Translations under genes and position numbers: made by a program
Notes under the pieces: model-generated
The model's input: the letters and a program-made list of their open reading frames with translations, nothing else
Told to the model about the DNA's origin: nothing
Databases searched by the model: none
NCBI GenBank assembly: GCA_964353115.1
Contig: CAYGUI010000003.1
Location: forward strand, 1 to 58,780
Direction: 5' to 3'
From: CAYGUI01 sp964353115
GTDB lineage: Bacteria > Pseudomonadota > Gammaproteobacteria > JAGOUU01
Length of the DNA: 58,780 nucleotides
Shown here: in pieces, positions 34,271 through 42,445 of the stretch
Position numbering within the stretch: position 1 is the stretch's first letter
Layout of the letters: every line of letters starts with the position of its first letter

Positions 34271-34765
34271 ATGGCCTCATATACTGTTATATTTAGAGAA
34301 GAAATTATAAAAAAAGTACTATCATCAGATAGAGAAGATAGTATAAGATCTATATCTGAAAAATCTGGCGTCACAACTCGAACAATACATCGCTGGGTTA
34401 CGCGCCACTTAAATCAATTACCATTTAATCAGCATTTATCTGATCTACGAAAAATAGATGCTGTTTTAGAAAATATAAATATTCCTATTGAAGTAAAATC
34501 TATGTTTTGTCGAGAGCATGGGATTATGCTCGAAGATCTAAATGAGTGGGAATTAGATTTAAAAAATAGTTTATCTGGAGGAGCAGTGAGTAAATTCGAA
34601 TACGGTAAATTAAATGCTGAAAAAAAAGAGTTAGAAAAATTATTAGCATCAAAAGAAAAGGAATTAACCGTAAAAGATAAAGCTTTAGCTGAAGCTGCTG
34701 CGTTACTAGACCTTCAAAAAAAAATCCAAAAATTATTGGAAAAAGAGGGTGTAAATTTAAGCTAG
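34271..34765 (+). CDS. IS3-family OrfA
   Basis: 164 residues. A helix-turn-helix (SIRSISEKSGVTTRTIHRWV) is followed by a helical region and a long coiled coil (EKKELEKLLASKEKELTVKDKALAEAAA), as in OrfA proteins that bind IS ends. The reading frame ends inside orfB. A run of nine A residues at 34716-34724 (in frame CAA-AAA-AAA-ATC) is a good slippery site for the -1 shift that makes the OrfAB transposase. Confidence 0.85.
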   Translation: MASYTVIFREEIIKKVLSSDREDSIRSISEKSGVTTRTIHRWVTRHLNQLPFNQHLSDLRKIDAVLENINIPIEVKSMFCREHGIMLEDLNEWELDLKNSLSGGAVSKFEYGKLNAEKKELEKLLASKEKELTVKDKALAEAAALLDLQKKIQKLLEKEGVNLS

Positions 34766-35769
34766 AGACAAAGGAAGAAATAATAAAATTAATATCAGAA
34801 GCTAAATACAAGGGTGCTAGACTATATAAAATTTGTGAAGCAATTGGAATATCACTTCGAACTTATCAAAGATGGATTAAAAAATCTGATAAGTCTGACA
34901 AAAGGAGGGGAGCTTTAAAAAATACACCAAACAAGCTTAGTAATCAGGAAAAATCTCAGGTGTTAAAAATAGTAAATATGCCTGAGTTTGCGTCACTACC
35001 ACCTAGCCAGATAGTGCCTATTCTTGCTGATAGAGGCGAGTATATTTGCTCAGAAAGCACTTTTTATCGCATTCTTAGGCAAGAAAGAATGCAACATCAT
35101 AGAGGTCGCTCTAAGCCTCCACAAAAAAGACCATGCCCAAGGCTTACGGCATCAAGCCCCAATCAAGTTTACAGTTGGGGCATCACTTTTTTACCAACTG
35201 AAATAAAAGGTAAGTTTTATTATTTATACTTGTTTATTGATATTTATAGTCGCTATATTGTTGGTTGGCATGTAAATGATTATCAAGATAATAAGGTTTC
35301 AGCTAAAGTTTTCCGACAAATATGTGAATCTAATAATATTGAGAAGTCACAGCTTACGTTGCATTCTGATAATGGCGGGGCAATGAAAGGCGCAACAATG
35401 CTCGCTACTATGCAAAATTTAGGGGTAATAAAATCATTTTCCAGGCCTGCTACAAGCAATGATAATCCATTTTCAGAAGCATTATTCAAAACGTTAAAAT
35501 ATTGTCCCAGCTACCCAAGAAAACCGTTTAAAGATATTGAACAAGCTGAGCAATGGATGACAAAATTTACTCGATGGTACAATTATGAGCATAGGCATAG
35601 CGGAATAAACTTCGTTACGCCACACCAGCGGCATACAGGTTTGGAGCATGAGATTTTGAGTAAAAGAAGTCAAGTATATAATGAAGCTAGAGCCAAAAAC
35701 CCTAAAAGATGGAATTGTAAAACTAGATGCTGGGAACCTGTTGAGAAGGTCCATATAAATCCTGCTTAG
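34693..35769 (+). pseudogene. IS3-family OrfB transposase with lost catalytic aspartate
   Basis: The DDE integrase domain is clear: YSWGITFLPT, HSDNGGAMKGATM and NDNPFSEALFKTLKY. In relatives the first motif reads W-S-W-D-I-T; here the codon at 35179-35181 is GGC (Gly), one base from GAC. The second D and the E are kept. Without the first D the enzyme should not cut DNA. The frame has no own start before 34960 and depends on frameshifting from orfA. Confidence 0.85.
34716..34724 (+). promoter_or_regulatory. Programmed -1 frameshift site
   Basis: An A9 run, read A-AAA-AAA in the orfA frame. The orfB frame is open from 34693 on, so the shift can occur here and yields a continuous OrfAB protein. 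Confidence 0.65.
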
Positions 35770-35789
35770 AGGCGACAACTATGTTGACA

Positions 35790-36093
35790 ACCACCGGTTG
35801 AAGTTTCAGTCCCCAATATAGAGCCTTATATGCATCATACACCCGTTTTGGTAGATGATATTATTTCCACTGCGCGTACAATGATTGAAGCGGTTAAGCA
35901 TTTTAAATCGACTAAAATTAAGGCTCCAGTTTGTATTGGTGTACATGGAATCTTTGCAGGAGATGCGTATGATAGTTTGATAAAAGCTGGAGCGGGGCAG
36001 ATTATTACATGCAATACGATTAGTCACTTTAGCAATGCTATAGATTTATCCACTATACTTAGTGGTAGTATTGAAAAACAATTAGGAGAATAG
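35790..36093 (+). pseudogene. Ribose-phosphate pyrophosphokinase-like gene, 5'-truncated by the IS
   Basis: The reading frame runs open out of the right end of the IS: PVEVSVPNIEPY..., then the PRPP-binding loop TPVLVDDIISTARTMIEA, and ends ...SGSIEKQLGE. This is the C-terminal third of a PRPP synthase-like protein (about 100 of some 300 residues). The first two thirds are nowhere on the left side of the IS. An internal ATG at 35830 could still be used, but the fragment lacks the ATP-binding half. Homologous genes occur in some metal-resistance islands. Confidence 0.8.
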
Positions 36094-36097
36094 TCAT

Positions 36098-36397
36098 ATG
36101 ATGATGTTTTTATTAGATTTAGCATTTGCTAATGAGTTAATTGCAATGGCCGTTGGAGTTGCTCTTTTGGTTTGGGCTTTTCGTAATGACGGTGCAGGAG
36201 TGAAACTAGCTAGAGTTTTTGGTTATATAATTACTATAGCGGCTGTTTTAGGAGCTTTGTGTACTAGTTATTTTGGCTCCATGTACATGTTCAAAGGGTA
36301 CTTTAATAAGCCTATGATGATGAATATGCAAATGATGAATAAACAAATGATGCAGCAGCATAAACCAATGATGATGCAGGACCAACATAGGCGATAA
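36098..36397 (+). CDS. Small membrane protein with Met-rich tail
   Basis: 99 residues. Two membrane helices (about 12-28 and 40-62) precede a C-terminal tail with dense methionine and histidine (KPMMMNMQMMNKQMMQQHK...). Such tails bind Cu(I) in periplasmic copper proteins. It has no known family. AGGAG lies in the end of the prs fragment before the ATG. It begins a six-gene rightward run of metal-island genes. Confidence 0.7.
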   Translation: MMMFLLDLAFANELIAMAVGVALLVWAFRNDGAGVKLARVFGYIITIAAVLGALCTSYFGSMYMFKGYFNKPMMMNMQMMNKQMMQQHKPMMMQDQHRR

Positions 36398-36399
36398 AT

Positions 36400-36618
36400 A
36401 TGCCAACGATTGTTAAATTACTATGGGTTATATTATTCCTAATACTGGGTTATACCTTGTGGATGGAGCACTATGACCATATAGTTGCCTATTTACCAAC
36501 GCTGCTATTAATAGTTGTACTTTTATTATGCCCATTGATGCATATTTTTATGCATCGTGGGCATAATGATCATAAAAATAAAAATGATCAGGATAGTGAC
36601 AAGAATTATAGCAAATAA
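36400..36618 (+). CDS. DUF2933 small membrane protein
   Basis: 72 residues. Two hydrophobic helices are followed by CPLMHIFMHRGHNDHKN, the Cys-Pro-Leu-Met-His-x-x-Met-His signature of DUF2933 proteins, which travel with copper and mercury resistance genes. The His/Met/Cys cluster suggests metal binding. It starts 2 bases after the previous stop, so the two are co-translated. Confidence 0.8.
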   Translation: MPTIVKLLWVILFLILGYTLWMEHYDHIVAYLPTLLLIVVLLLCPLMHIFMHRGHNDHKNKNDQDSDKNYSK

Positions 36619-36631
36619 AAAGGGATAATAT

Positions 36632-37276
36632 ATGCATCATGGGGAAGCCGGCTATGGCATGTGGTTTGTAGTTTTAATTAATTCCGCTATATTTATCATT
36701 TTTGCTTTTAGTTTTTATCACCCCAAAACAAAACGTGATTGGCATAGTTTTGGCGCCTTTTCAGCATTTATTGTTGCGTTATTTACAGAAATGTATGGTT
36801 TCCCGTTGACAATTTATTTAGCGTCAGGATGGCTAGAATCTAAATTTCCAGGATTGAATATTTTTTCGCACGAGGCGGGTCATTTATGGCACACGATATT
36901 TGGATTAAAAGGCAATCCACATTTTGATATTTTTCACATATTAAGTTATATATTTATTTTAGGTGGTTTTTTTCTATTATCTTCCGCATGGAAGGTATTA
37001 TTTTTCGCTCAAAAAAATCATGTTTTAGCTACTACTGGACCTTACGCAAGAATTCGCCATCCGCAATATGTAGCTTTTATTTTGGTAATGATAGGATTTT
37101 TATTGCAGTGGCCAACATTATTAACATTCATTATGTTTCCAATTTTAACTTATGTTTATGTGCGGCTAGCAAAAAGTGAGGAGGGAGAGGCTATAGTAGA
37201 ATTTGGAGATGTATATAAAAATTATATGCAGAATGTACCAGCATTTATTCCGCATGTAAGTGGAAAAGGGGCGTAA
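36632..37276 (+). CDS. Isoprenylcysteine/phosphatidylethanolamine-type membrane methyltransferase
   Basis: 214 residues with five or so membrane helices. The C-terminal ICMT/PEMT signature is present: TTGPYARIRHPQYVAFILVMIGF and the later EEGEAIVEFGDVYKNYM with its acidic AdoMet-site residues. It is a common passenger of metal-resistance islands; the substrate is unknown. It begins with MHHGEAGYGMW behind AAGGGA. Confidence 0.8.
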   Translation: MHHGEAGYGMWFVVLINSAIFIIFAFSFYHPKTKRDWHSFGAFSAFIVALFTEMYGFPLTIYLASGWLESKFPGLNIFSHEAGHLWHTIFGLKGNPHFDIFHILSYIFILGGFFLLSSAWKVLFFAQKNHVLATTGPYARIRHPQYVAFILVMIGFLLQWPTLLTFIMFPILTYVYVRLAKSEEGEAIVEFGDVYKNYMQNVPAFIPHVSGKGA

Positions 37277-37278
37277 TC

Positions 37279-37935
37279 ATGTGCTATTCAGCGACAGCTA
37301 GCTTTACAACAGCGGTATTATTAATTCCAGCAGGGACATATGCAGTTTATCAGTCAATAAAAATTAATAAGAAGTATTTATTGTTATCCTTAATTCCATT
37401 TTTCTTTGCAATTCAGCAGGCTTTTGAAGGAATGGTTTGGCTTGAAATTTCAAATAAAAATTTAATTATTCATTTTTACGCTGCAGGATTTTTATTTTTT
37501 GCATATTGGTTTTGGTTAGTGTGGATGGCTCTTAGTGCTTACGCAATAGAAGGGGATAAGCATAAACGCATATTTCAAATTTTTATGGTTTTAGGATTTA
37601 TTTATGGTGCCATAATTTATTTACCTATGGTGTTTTATCATTACAATAGTTTATTCATTCATGCCAAGCAAAACTCAATTCATTATCAAACTCCGGCATT
37701 ATTTTATGTAAATATTCCAATGTTTGTGCTTAGGTTAATATATGTATCTTTAATTGTTATACCTGTGTTGATGGTAAGTAATAGGTTGATACAGATTTGG
37801 GCAATTGTATTAGCGATTACTTTTTTTATAGCAGTTTATTATTATGAATATGCTTTTACTTCAATATGGTGTTATTTTGGTGCGGTTTTAGCTCTGGGAC
37901 TTTCATATATTGCATATAAAATGCCTAAAAAATAA
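37279..37935 (+). CDS. DUF6629-like membrane protein
   Basis: 218 residues, six to seven helices. MCYSATASF at the start followed by LLIPAGTYAVYQSI and FFFAIQQAFEGMVWL are the recognisable DUF6629 features. Function unknown. It starts 2 bases after the methyltransferase stop. Confidence 0.7.
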   Translation: MCYSATASFTTAVLLIPAGTYAVYQSIKINKKYLLLSLIPFFFAIQQAFEGMVWLEISNKNLIIHFYAAGFLFFAYWFWLVWMALSAYAIEGDKHKRIFQIFMVLGFIYGAIIYLPMVFYHYNSLFIHAKQNSIHYQTPALFYVNIPMFVLRLIYVSLIVIPVLMVSNRLIQIWAIVLAITFFIAVYYYEYAFTSIWCYFGAVLALGLSYIAYKMPKK

Positions 37936-37946
37936 GGAACGTTAAT

Positions 37947-38885
37947 ATGAATCATGAACATAAATCTAACTCAGGACATCTTTTTCATGGTATGGAAGCA
38001 GATGCTCGCGCTCTTAAGATTACCGGGTGGTTAACTGGAATTTATTTTTTAATTGAATTATTTTTGGGATTTTATTCTGGCTCTGTTGCTGTAATTTCCG
38101 ATGCTTTTCATACTTTTTCTGCTGTTGGAGGGGTTTTAATAGCATTAGTTGCCAATCGTATTTCTATGCGCCCATCTGGTAAAGTAAAAACATTTGGAAT
38201 GATGCGCTCTGAAATTATTGGAGCATTGCTAAATGGTCTTTTTTTGCTATTGATGTCTTTTTATATTTTATGGATGGGGTTTCATCGTCTGCAGCAAAGC
38301 ATTGAGCTGCCTACTGGTATCATGTATCTTTCAGCAGTAGGAGGATTGATAACAGAGTTTATTTCTATCGGAGTTATGTGGAAAAGCGTAAAAGGTAATC
38401 TTAATATGCAGGGGGCATTCTGGCATATTTTACAAACCTTTGTAGGAAGTATTATCATTATTATCGCTGCCGTTGTAATTAATTTGACCGGGTGGTATCC
38501 CATTGATCCTATTCTAGGTATGGTATTTGGATTAGTTCTTTTTTGGGCATCATGGGGAATTATAAGGGATAGCTTTAATATCCTTTTAGAGTCATCACCA
38601 AAAGATGTTGATATTAGTGACGTAACAACAAAATTACAAAACATTGATGGTGTGAAAAATGTGCATCATACACATGCATGGACTTTAACCTCAGGCAAAA
38701 ACTTATTTATGACGCATGTCAAAATTGATGATAATGCAGATTATGAGGTAATTTTGGATAAATCTAATAAGATATTGGTAGATGATTTTGGTTTTTATTT
38801 TACGACGTTGCAAGTAGAAAAAATCTGTCATTCATCACAAGAAGCCGAATTTATAGATTATTCTAAGCATGGAGATAATGGTTAA
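37947..38885 (+). CDS. Cation diffusion facilitator (CzcD-like metal exporter)
   Basis: 312 residues. A His-rich N-terminus, six membrane helices with the metal-site HxxxD pair in VISDAFHTFSAVGG and in AFWHILQTFVGS (here H-x-x-x-T), and a cytoplasmic C-terminal domain (VHHTHAWTLTSGKNLFMTHV). It exports Zn, Co or Cd by proton antiport. In the second site the usual aspartate of HxxxD appears to be threonine, which could change metal choice. The stop overlaps the next start by one base. Confidence 0.85.
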   Translation: MNHEHKSNSGHLFHGMEADARALKITGWLTGIYFLIELFLGFYSGSVAVISDAFHTFSAVGGVLIALVANRISMRPSGKVKTFGMMRSEIIGALLNGLFLLLMSFYILWMGFHRLQQSIELPTGIMYLSAVGGLITEFISIGVMWKSVKGNLNMQGAFWHILQTFVGSIIIIIAAVVINLTGWYPIDPILGMVFGLVLFWASWGIIRDSFNILLESSPKDVDISDVTTKLQNIDGVKNVHHTHAWTLTSGKNLFMTHVKIDDNADYEVILDKSNKILVDDFGFYFTTLQVEKICHSSQEAEFIDYSKHGDNG

Positions 38886-39334
38886 TGATTGGTCAGCTAA
38901 TAATAATATCCTTATCATCCATCGTAGCTATTTTTATTACTACAGGTTTATTTTATGAATGCATGTGCCTTATTTCACGTGTTGTAGCAAATACATCAAT
39001 AAGGCCGCGCTTTCTTATGTTTATTACTATTACTGGTATTTTTATTGCTCATGCAGCGGCAGTTTTTGCTTATGCTGTTGTGTATTGGGTACTGATACAT
39101 TTTGCTGGTTTTTCAGATTTAGCAGGTAATACTCAAGACCATTTTCCTACGTATTTATATTTTTCTATTACAACCTATTCCTCTTTAGGTATAGGGGATG
39201 TCTTTCCGCGTGATGCCTTACGTTTTTTAACAGGAGTTGAAGCTATTAATGGTTTAATACTTATTACTTGGTCAGCAGCTTTTACTTATTTTTCTATTGA
39301 AAAAATGAGAGAAGGGCATAACAATCATTTGTGA
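38885..39334 (+). CDS. Two-helix ion-channel-like protein
   Basis: 149 residues. Helices at about 5-28, 42-75 and 120-140 enclose a pore loop YFSITTYSSLGIGDVFP, which aligns with the potassium-channel filter T-x-G-Y-G-D. The YG is replaced by IG and the filter is preceded by SSL, so selectivity may differ. It is the last gene of the rightward metal-island run. Confidence 0.7.
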   Translation: MIGQLIIISLSSIVAIFITTGLFYECMCLISRVVANTSIRPRFLMFITITGIFIAHAAAVFAYAVVYWVLIHFAGFSDLAGNTQDHFPTYLYFSITTYSSLGIGDVFPRDALRFLTGVEAINGLILITWSAAFTYFSIEKMREGHNNHL

Positions 39335-39361
39335 AAACAAATGTTTTAAAATGCATAAATA

Positions 39362-39865
39362 TTAATCTTTATGTGGATCACTGTGTTCATGCTTATGTCC
39401 TGGGCCTTCTGCTTTGGGTAATGACTGCACTCCAATACCATGTTTAAATACCACTTCAGCTCCATACCACCCTGTAATCATTGTTAAAATAAATACCGCT
39501 ATCATTGTAGAAACAAAAAGAAATTTAGGCTTTTTATCTTTATAAAATATAACTAAAGACCACAGCGCTGTACTTAAAATAGCAATAAACGTTGCAATAG
39601 CCCAATTTCTATGGATAGTCATTGCTGCATGTGATGGAGTGTCGTGAATCACTGTGTAATAAGCGATAAATCCAGCGATTATAGTTGCAATGGATGCTAT
39701 GGAGCCAAACCAGAGTGACCAGCGCGCGACAATGGATAGTTCATCACTAATTTTAAAATTATTAAATAAGTATGTAAATAAATAACATGCCGTTGCAGTG
39801 CTGATTAATGCAACAGTAAAGTGTACATACAAGGGATGAAAATTTGGGATAATGTTAATATTCAT
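39362..39865 (-). CDS. DUF2231 membrane protein with His-rich tail
   Basis: 167 residues from ATG 39865 (a GTG three codons upstream is possible). Four membrane helices, with FHPLYVHFTVALIS near the start and the later AMTIHRNWAIA and MITGWYGAEVV, the DUF2231 pattern. Its conserved histidines suggest heme or metal binding. The tail GPGHKHEHSDPHKD is His-rich. It is convergent with the channel-like gene. Confidence 0.75.
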   Translation of the reverse strand: MNINIIPNFHPLYVHFTVALISTATACYLFTYLFNNFKISDELSIVARWSLWFGSIASIATIIAGFIAYYTVIHDTPSHAAMTIHRNWAIATFIAILSTALWSLVIFYKDKKPKFLFVSTMIAVFILTMITGWYGAEVVFKHGIGVQSLPKAEGPGHKHEHSDPHKD

Positions 39866-40029
39866 TTGAAGCACGCAGGATTTTAATTGTCATATTAGAA
39901 ATGTGCTAATATTAAAGTATAGTATAAAAGTCACTATTTAATAGCTTTACATGATGAATATTACTGTATAAGTTATTGAATTAGTTTCATTTTAGCGATC
40001 TTTATTTCTTAAAATAAAAAGTAAATAAT

Positions 40030-40230
40030 ATGGATAAAGAAACAATTTTAGAATCAGAAATAATTTGCCCCAAATGTGGGCATAAAAAAATTGAAACAAT
40101 GCCTACTGATTCGTGCCAATGGTTTTATCAGTGTGAAAAGTGTAGCGCGATATTAAAACCTGAGGCAGGGGATTGTTGTGTCTTTTGCTCTTACGGTTCT
40201 ATTAAGTGTCCATCTAGGCAAAATGGATAG
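40030..40230 (+). CDS. GDCCVxC-domain small Cys-rich protein
   Basis: 66 residues with nine cysteines: ICPKCGHKK, DSCQWFYQCEKC and GDCCVFCSYGSIKCP. This is the GDCCVxC family commonly found in mercury and heavy-metal islands, probably a metal-binding protein. It stands alone between two minus-strand genes. Confidence 0.85.
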   Translation: MDKETILESEIICPKCGHKKIETMPTDSCQWFYQCEKCSAILKPEAGDCCVFCSYGSIKCPSRQNG

Positions 40231-40249
40231 TGATAAAAGTTAAAATAAA

Positions 40250-41413
40250 TTAGCTTATTAACACTAATTTCTCAACAGCCCTTGCCTTATGCTCTGGCGC
40301 CAAATGCGCGTATCTTAACGTCATTTTAATATCCGAATGACCTAATAATTCTCTCACGGTATTTAAATCAACTCCAGCCATCACTAATTTACTTGCAAAA
40401 TGATGGCGCATGTCGTGCCAGCGGAAATCCTTAATTTCAGCTTGTTCTAAAAAAGCTTTCCATTTACGCTGTACTGCAGTAATTATTTTACCGTTTGCAT
40501 GTGAAAATACTAAATTATGATGTTCATTGATTTTTTTCCAAGCTGTAAGACACTCTAAAGCCGGTTTATTTAATGGCACATGGCGTAAAACTTGGCTTTT
40601 ACCAATTATTGAAATTAATTTATTATCAAAATCGACATTAGACCAGGTAAGAGTTAATAATTCTCCGCGGCGTGCACCAGTATTAAGAGAAATAGTTATT
40701 AAAGATTCAAGGCAATCATCAAAATGATGTTCTTCTAAATAATCAGATCTATCGATACGATTTTGTTGTCGTTTAGATATAGTTTTTGATAGACGTAAAA
40801 ATTCTTCATTACTTAAATAACGCACTTTAGGTCTTCGATCAAATTTTAGTGGTTTAATCTTTTCAAAAGGGTGGTCTGTAATTACACTCCACTCTACAGC
40901 TTTGGATAATGAAGCTTTTAGAACATTTACATCACGATTTATCGTTTCTGCATGTATACCATTGTTTAATCTTTTAGAGCGCCATTTTTCTAACGTAATA
41001 TTTTTTAATTCATTAATATTTTTATTGCCGAAAAGTTCAAAGAAATGGGTTTTAAGACGTAAAATATCTTCTTTTCCATGTTTGCGATGAGCTATACGCC
41101 ATGGTGCATACGTATCTTCAATAAATTTTTTAAATGTTGTAGTAGGGGGCTTATCTAGTTTTTTATGTGGATCATTTCCTTGGGCATGATCAAATAATAT
41201 CTGCCTTGCTAAATCACGTGCTTGATTAGGAGATATAGCATCCGCTCTACCAATGTTAATTTTTCGGCCGCGCTTAAATTCGCATAGATAAACCATTTTT
41301 CCAGTAGGGTTTACACGCAAGATAAAGCCTGTTAATTTAGAATCACGAACTTCATATCTATTTTCTTTTGGCGATAATTTATTTATTAGTGAGTTTGTTA
41401 TTAAATCTCTCAT
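40250..41413 (-). CDS. int: Tyrosine recombinase (element integrase)
   Basis: 387 residues. An N-terminal arm-binding domain and core-binding domain precede the catalytic domain with R248 (TGARRGELLTL), K272, H333-x-x-R336 (WHDMRHH), H359 (LLGHSDI) and the nucleophile Y368 (LRYAHL). All catalytic residues are present. It integrates and excises the element at the tRNA-Glu 3' end; the second att copy lies 166 bases upstream of its start. Confidence 0.95.
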   Translation of the reverse strand: MRDLITNSLINKLSPKENRYEVRDSKLTGFILRVNPTGKMVYLCEFKRGRKINIGRADAISPNQARDLARQILFDHAQGNDPHKKLDKPPTTTFKKFIEDTYAPWRIAHRKHGKEDILRLKTHFFELFGNKNINELKNITLEKWRSKRLNNGIHAETINRDVNVLKASLSKAVEWSVITDHPFEKIKPLKFDRRPKVRYLSNEEFLRLSKTISKRQQNRIDRSDYLEEHHFDDCLESLITISLNTGARRGELLTLTWSNVDFDNKLISIIGKSQVLRHVPLNKPALECLTAWKKINEHHNLVFSHANGKIITAVQRKWKAFLEQAEIKDFRWHDMRHHFASKLVMAGVDLNTVRELLGHSDIKMTLRYAHLAPEHKARAVEKLVLIS

Positions 41414-41437
41414 AAATTTTTACGGTATTAGTTTTTG

Positions 41438-41454
41438 GGGTGCAAATAGGGTGC
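41438..41454 (+). promoter_or_regulatory. Putative integrase arm site, right
   Basis: GGGTGCAAATAGGGTGC, 16 of 17 bases shared with 7244-7260. It lies 24 bases upstream of the integrase start, so integrase binding here could also regulate its own gene. Confidence 0.55.
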
Positions 41455-41579
41455 TGGTGCGCTAAATTTCTATGATATTCAGTGAACAGTGAAAAATTAA
41501 AACGCATGAAAAACTCTATTAATACAGGGTATTATAACAAATATAAACAATTAAGAATAGGTGTAAATAATATATAGTG

Positions 41580-41627
41580 CGCCCTTTCACGGCGGCAACA
41601 GGGGTTCGAATCCCCTTGGGGACGCCA
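41580..41627 (+). repeat. attR core: 48-bp direct repeat, right copy (tRNA-Glu 3' remnant)
   Basis: An exact duplicate of 7129-7176: anticodon arm to CCA of tRNA-Glu. It lacks the 5' half, so it is not a tRNA gene. It marks the right end of the element. Confidence 0.93.
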
Positions 41628-41897
41628 ATTTTTTCTTTTGAAGATTATTAAAGTAAAAATTGGTGTTCATTGATTCAATTATTATTTTAATTTATAGTTA
41701 TCCAAAATTAAGAATTTGGCTTGCAATCTTTTAAGACTGGCTTTTCTGCTGCTCAAACTGATCTGTTAATTTAGATTGATTATTAAGATAAAATTGTGAA
41801 AAGTAAGATTTTTAATTTATACCATTAAAAAAGTGCCTGACACCTAAATAATTCTTTCCAAGAAATCACAAAATCACCTAACCTACTTCACTGCTAA
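41628..41897. other. Intergenic region right of the element
   Basis: 270 bases without a coding frame I can support. The first 180 bases are plain AT-rich sequence. Bases 41818-41850 are the first copy of a 33-base direct repeat. Confidence 0.5.
41818..41850. repeat. 33-bp direct repeat, copy 1
   Basis: Begins TATACCATTAAAAAAGTGCC and is identical to 42395-42427 at 32 of 33 bases. The two copies flank the SnoaL-like gene. Confidence 0.8.
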
Positions 41898-42296
41898 TCA
41901 TTCATTATCATCTATTACTTTTTGAACCAGCGCAGAATCCACATATGCTGTAACATCAGTAATAATTTTATTATCATCGAATTTCACTATCCAACAATAT
42001 GTATTATTGAATGGCTCACCATTTTTTGCCGTCGATAACGACCTCATTTCAACAACAGCAGTATCACCAGATGCAATAACATTTTCTACTGTAAGCACCA
42101 CCCCTTCGTTCAACACTCCATTTAATCTTTCAAATGTAGCTTTTAAAAAGTCTGCTTTTGAATTATACACACCGGCCAAAGGGTGAGTGCCCATAACTGT
42201 CCAATGTACATTATCTGATACTTGGTCAAAAAAAGTTCCCGAATTTCCAGTTTCAAGGTTTGAGAATAATTCTTGAATAAACTCTTGATTTATCAT
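41898..42296 (-). CDS. SnoaL/NTF2-like protein
   Basis: 132 residues from ATG 42296, with GAGG 6 bases upstream. The pattern FIQELFSNLETG...FFDQVSDNVHWTVMGTHPLAGVYNSKADFL followed by VIASGDTAVVEM and YCWIVKFDDNKIITDVTAYVDSALV is the SnoaL-like/ketosteroid-isomerase fold of small-molecule-binding or isomerase proteins. Substrate unknown. Flanked by a direct repeat on both sides. Confidence 0.8.
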   Translation of the reverse strand: MINQEFIQELFSNLETGNSGTFFDQVSDNVHWTVMGTHPLAGVYNSKADFLKATFERLNGVLNEGVVLTVENVIASGDTAVVEMRSLSTAKNGEPFNNTYCWIVKFDDNKIITDVTAYVDSALVQKVIDDNE

Positions 42297-42362
42297 TATA
42301 TGCCTCATGTTTTGCAGTTATGTATAGCTATATCGCTTAAACAGCACAAAACTTTAAATTAC

Positions 42363-42427
42363 CGAGCCAGGCTCTTTAATTATGGTATAAAAAATATACC
42401 ATTAAAAAAGTGCCTGACACTTAAATA
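42363..42427. repeat. Hairpin element including the second copy of the 33-bp repeat
   Basis: Perfect arms ATGGTATA/TATACCAT (42382-42389, 42395-42402) around five A, extended imperfectly outward to CAGGC/GCCTG. The right half (42395-42427) repeats 41818-41850. It lies between two minus-strand genes and may terminate transcription of the upstream one. Confidence 0.7.
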
Positions 42428-42445
42428 CAGTAAAGTTGCTAAAGT

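Larger units (their letters stand above)
34224..35789. mobile_element. IS3-family insertion sequence, inactivated
   Basis: The terminal inverted repeats are TGTCAGGATAGTTGTCG (34224-34240) and the complement of 35773-35789, which reads TGTCAACATAGTTGTCG: 15 of 17 match, with the TG...CA ends usual for IS3. Inside are orfA and orfB joined by a -1 frameshift. Flanking triplets (CTC left, ACC right) do not match, so no target duplication is visible. The first catalytic aspartate is lost. Confidence 0.88.
7129..41627. mobile_element. Integrative and conjugative element in tRNA-Glu, about 34.5 kb
   Basis: The limits are a perfect 48-base direct repeat of the tRNA-Glu 3' half. Inside are a tyrosine recombinase at the right end, a nearly complete P/T-type conjugation apparatus (VirB2-B6, B8-B11 equivalents and TraF), a MOBC-like relaxase, a coupling ATPase, repressors, an AlpA-like regulator and a copper-resistance cargo. 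All modules needed for excision and transfer appear present except an obvious VirB1 transglycosylase and VirB7. Cargo is partly decayed (a broken flavoprotein gene, a dead IS, a truncated prs), so whether it still transfers is unknown. Confidence 0.9.

Noticed and set aside
41580..41627. Second tRNA-Glu gene
   Set aside because: Only the 3' half is present; the sequence upstream cannot form the acceptor or D-arm.
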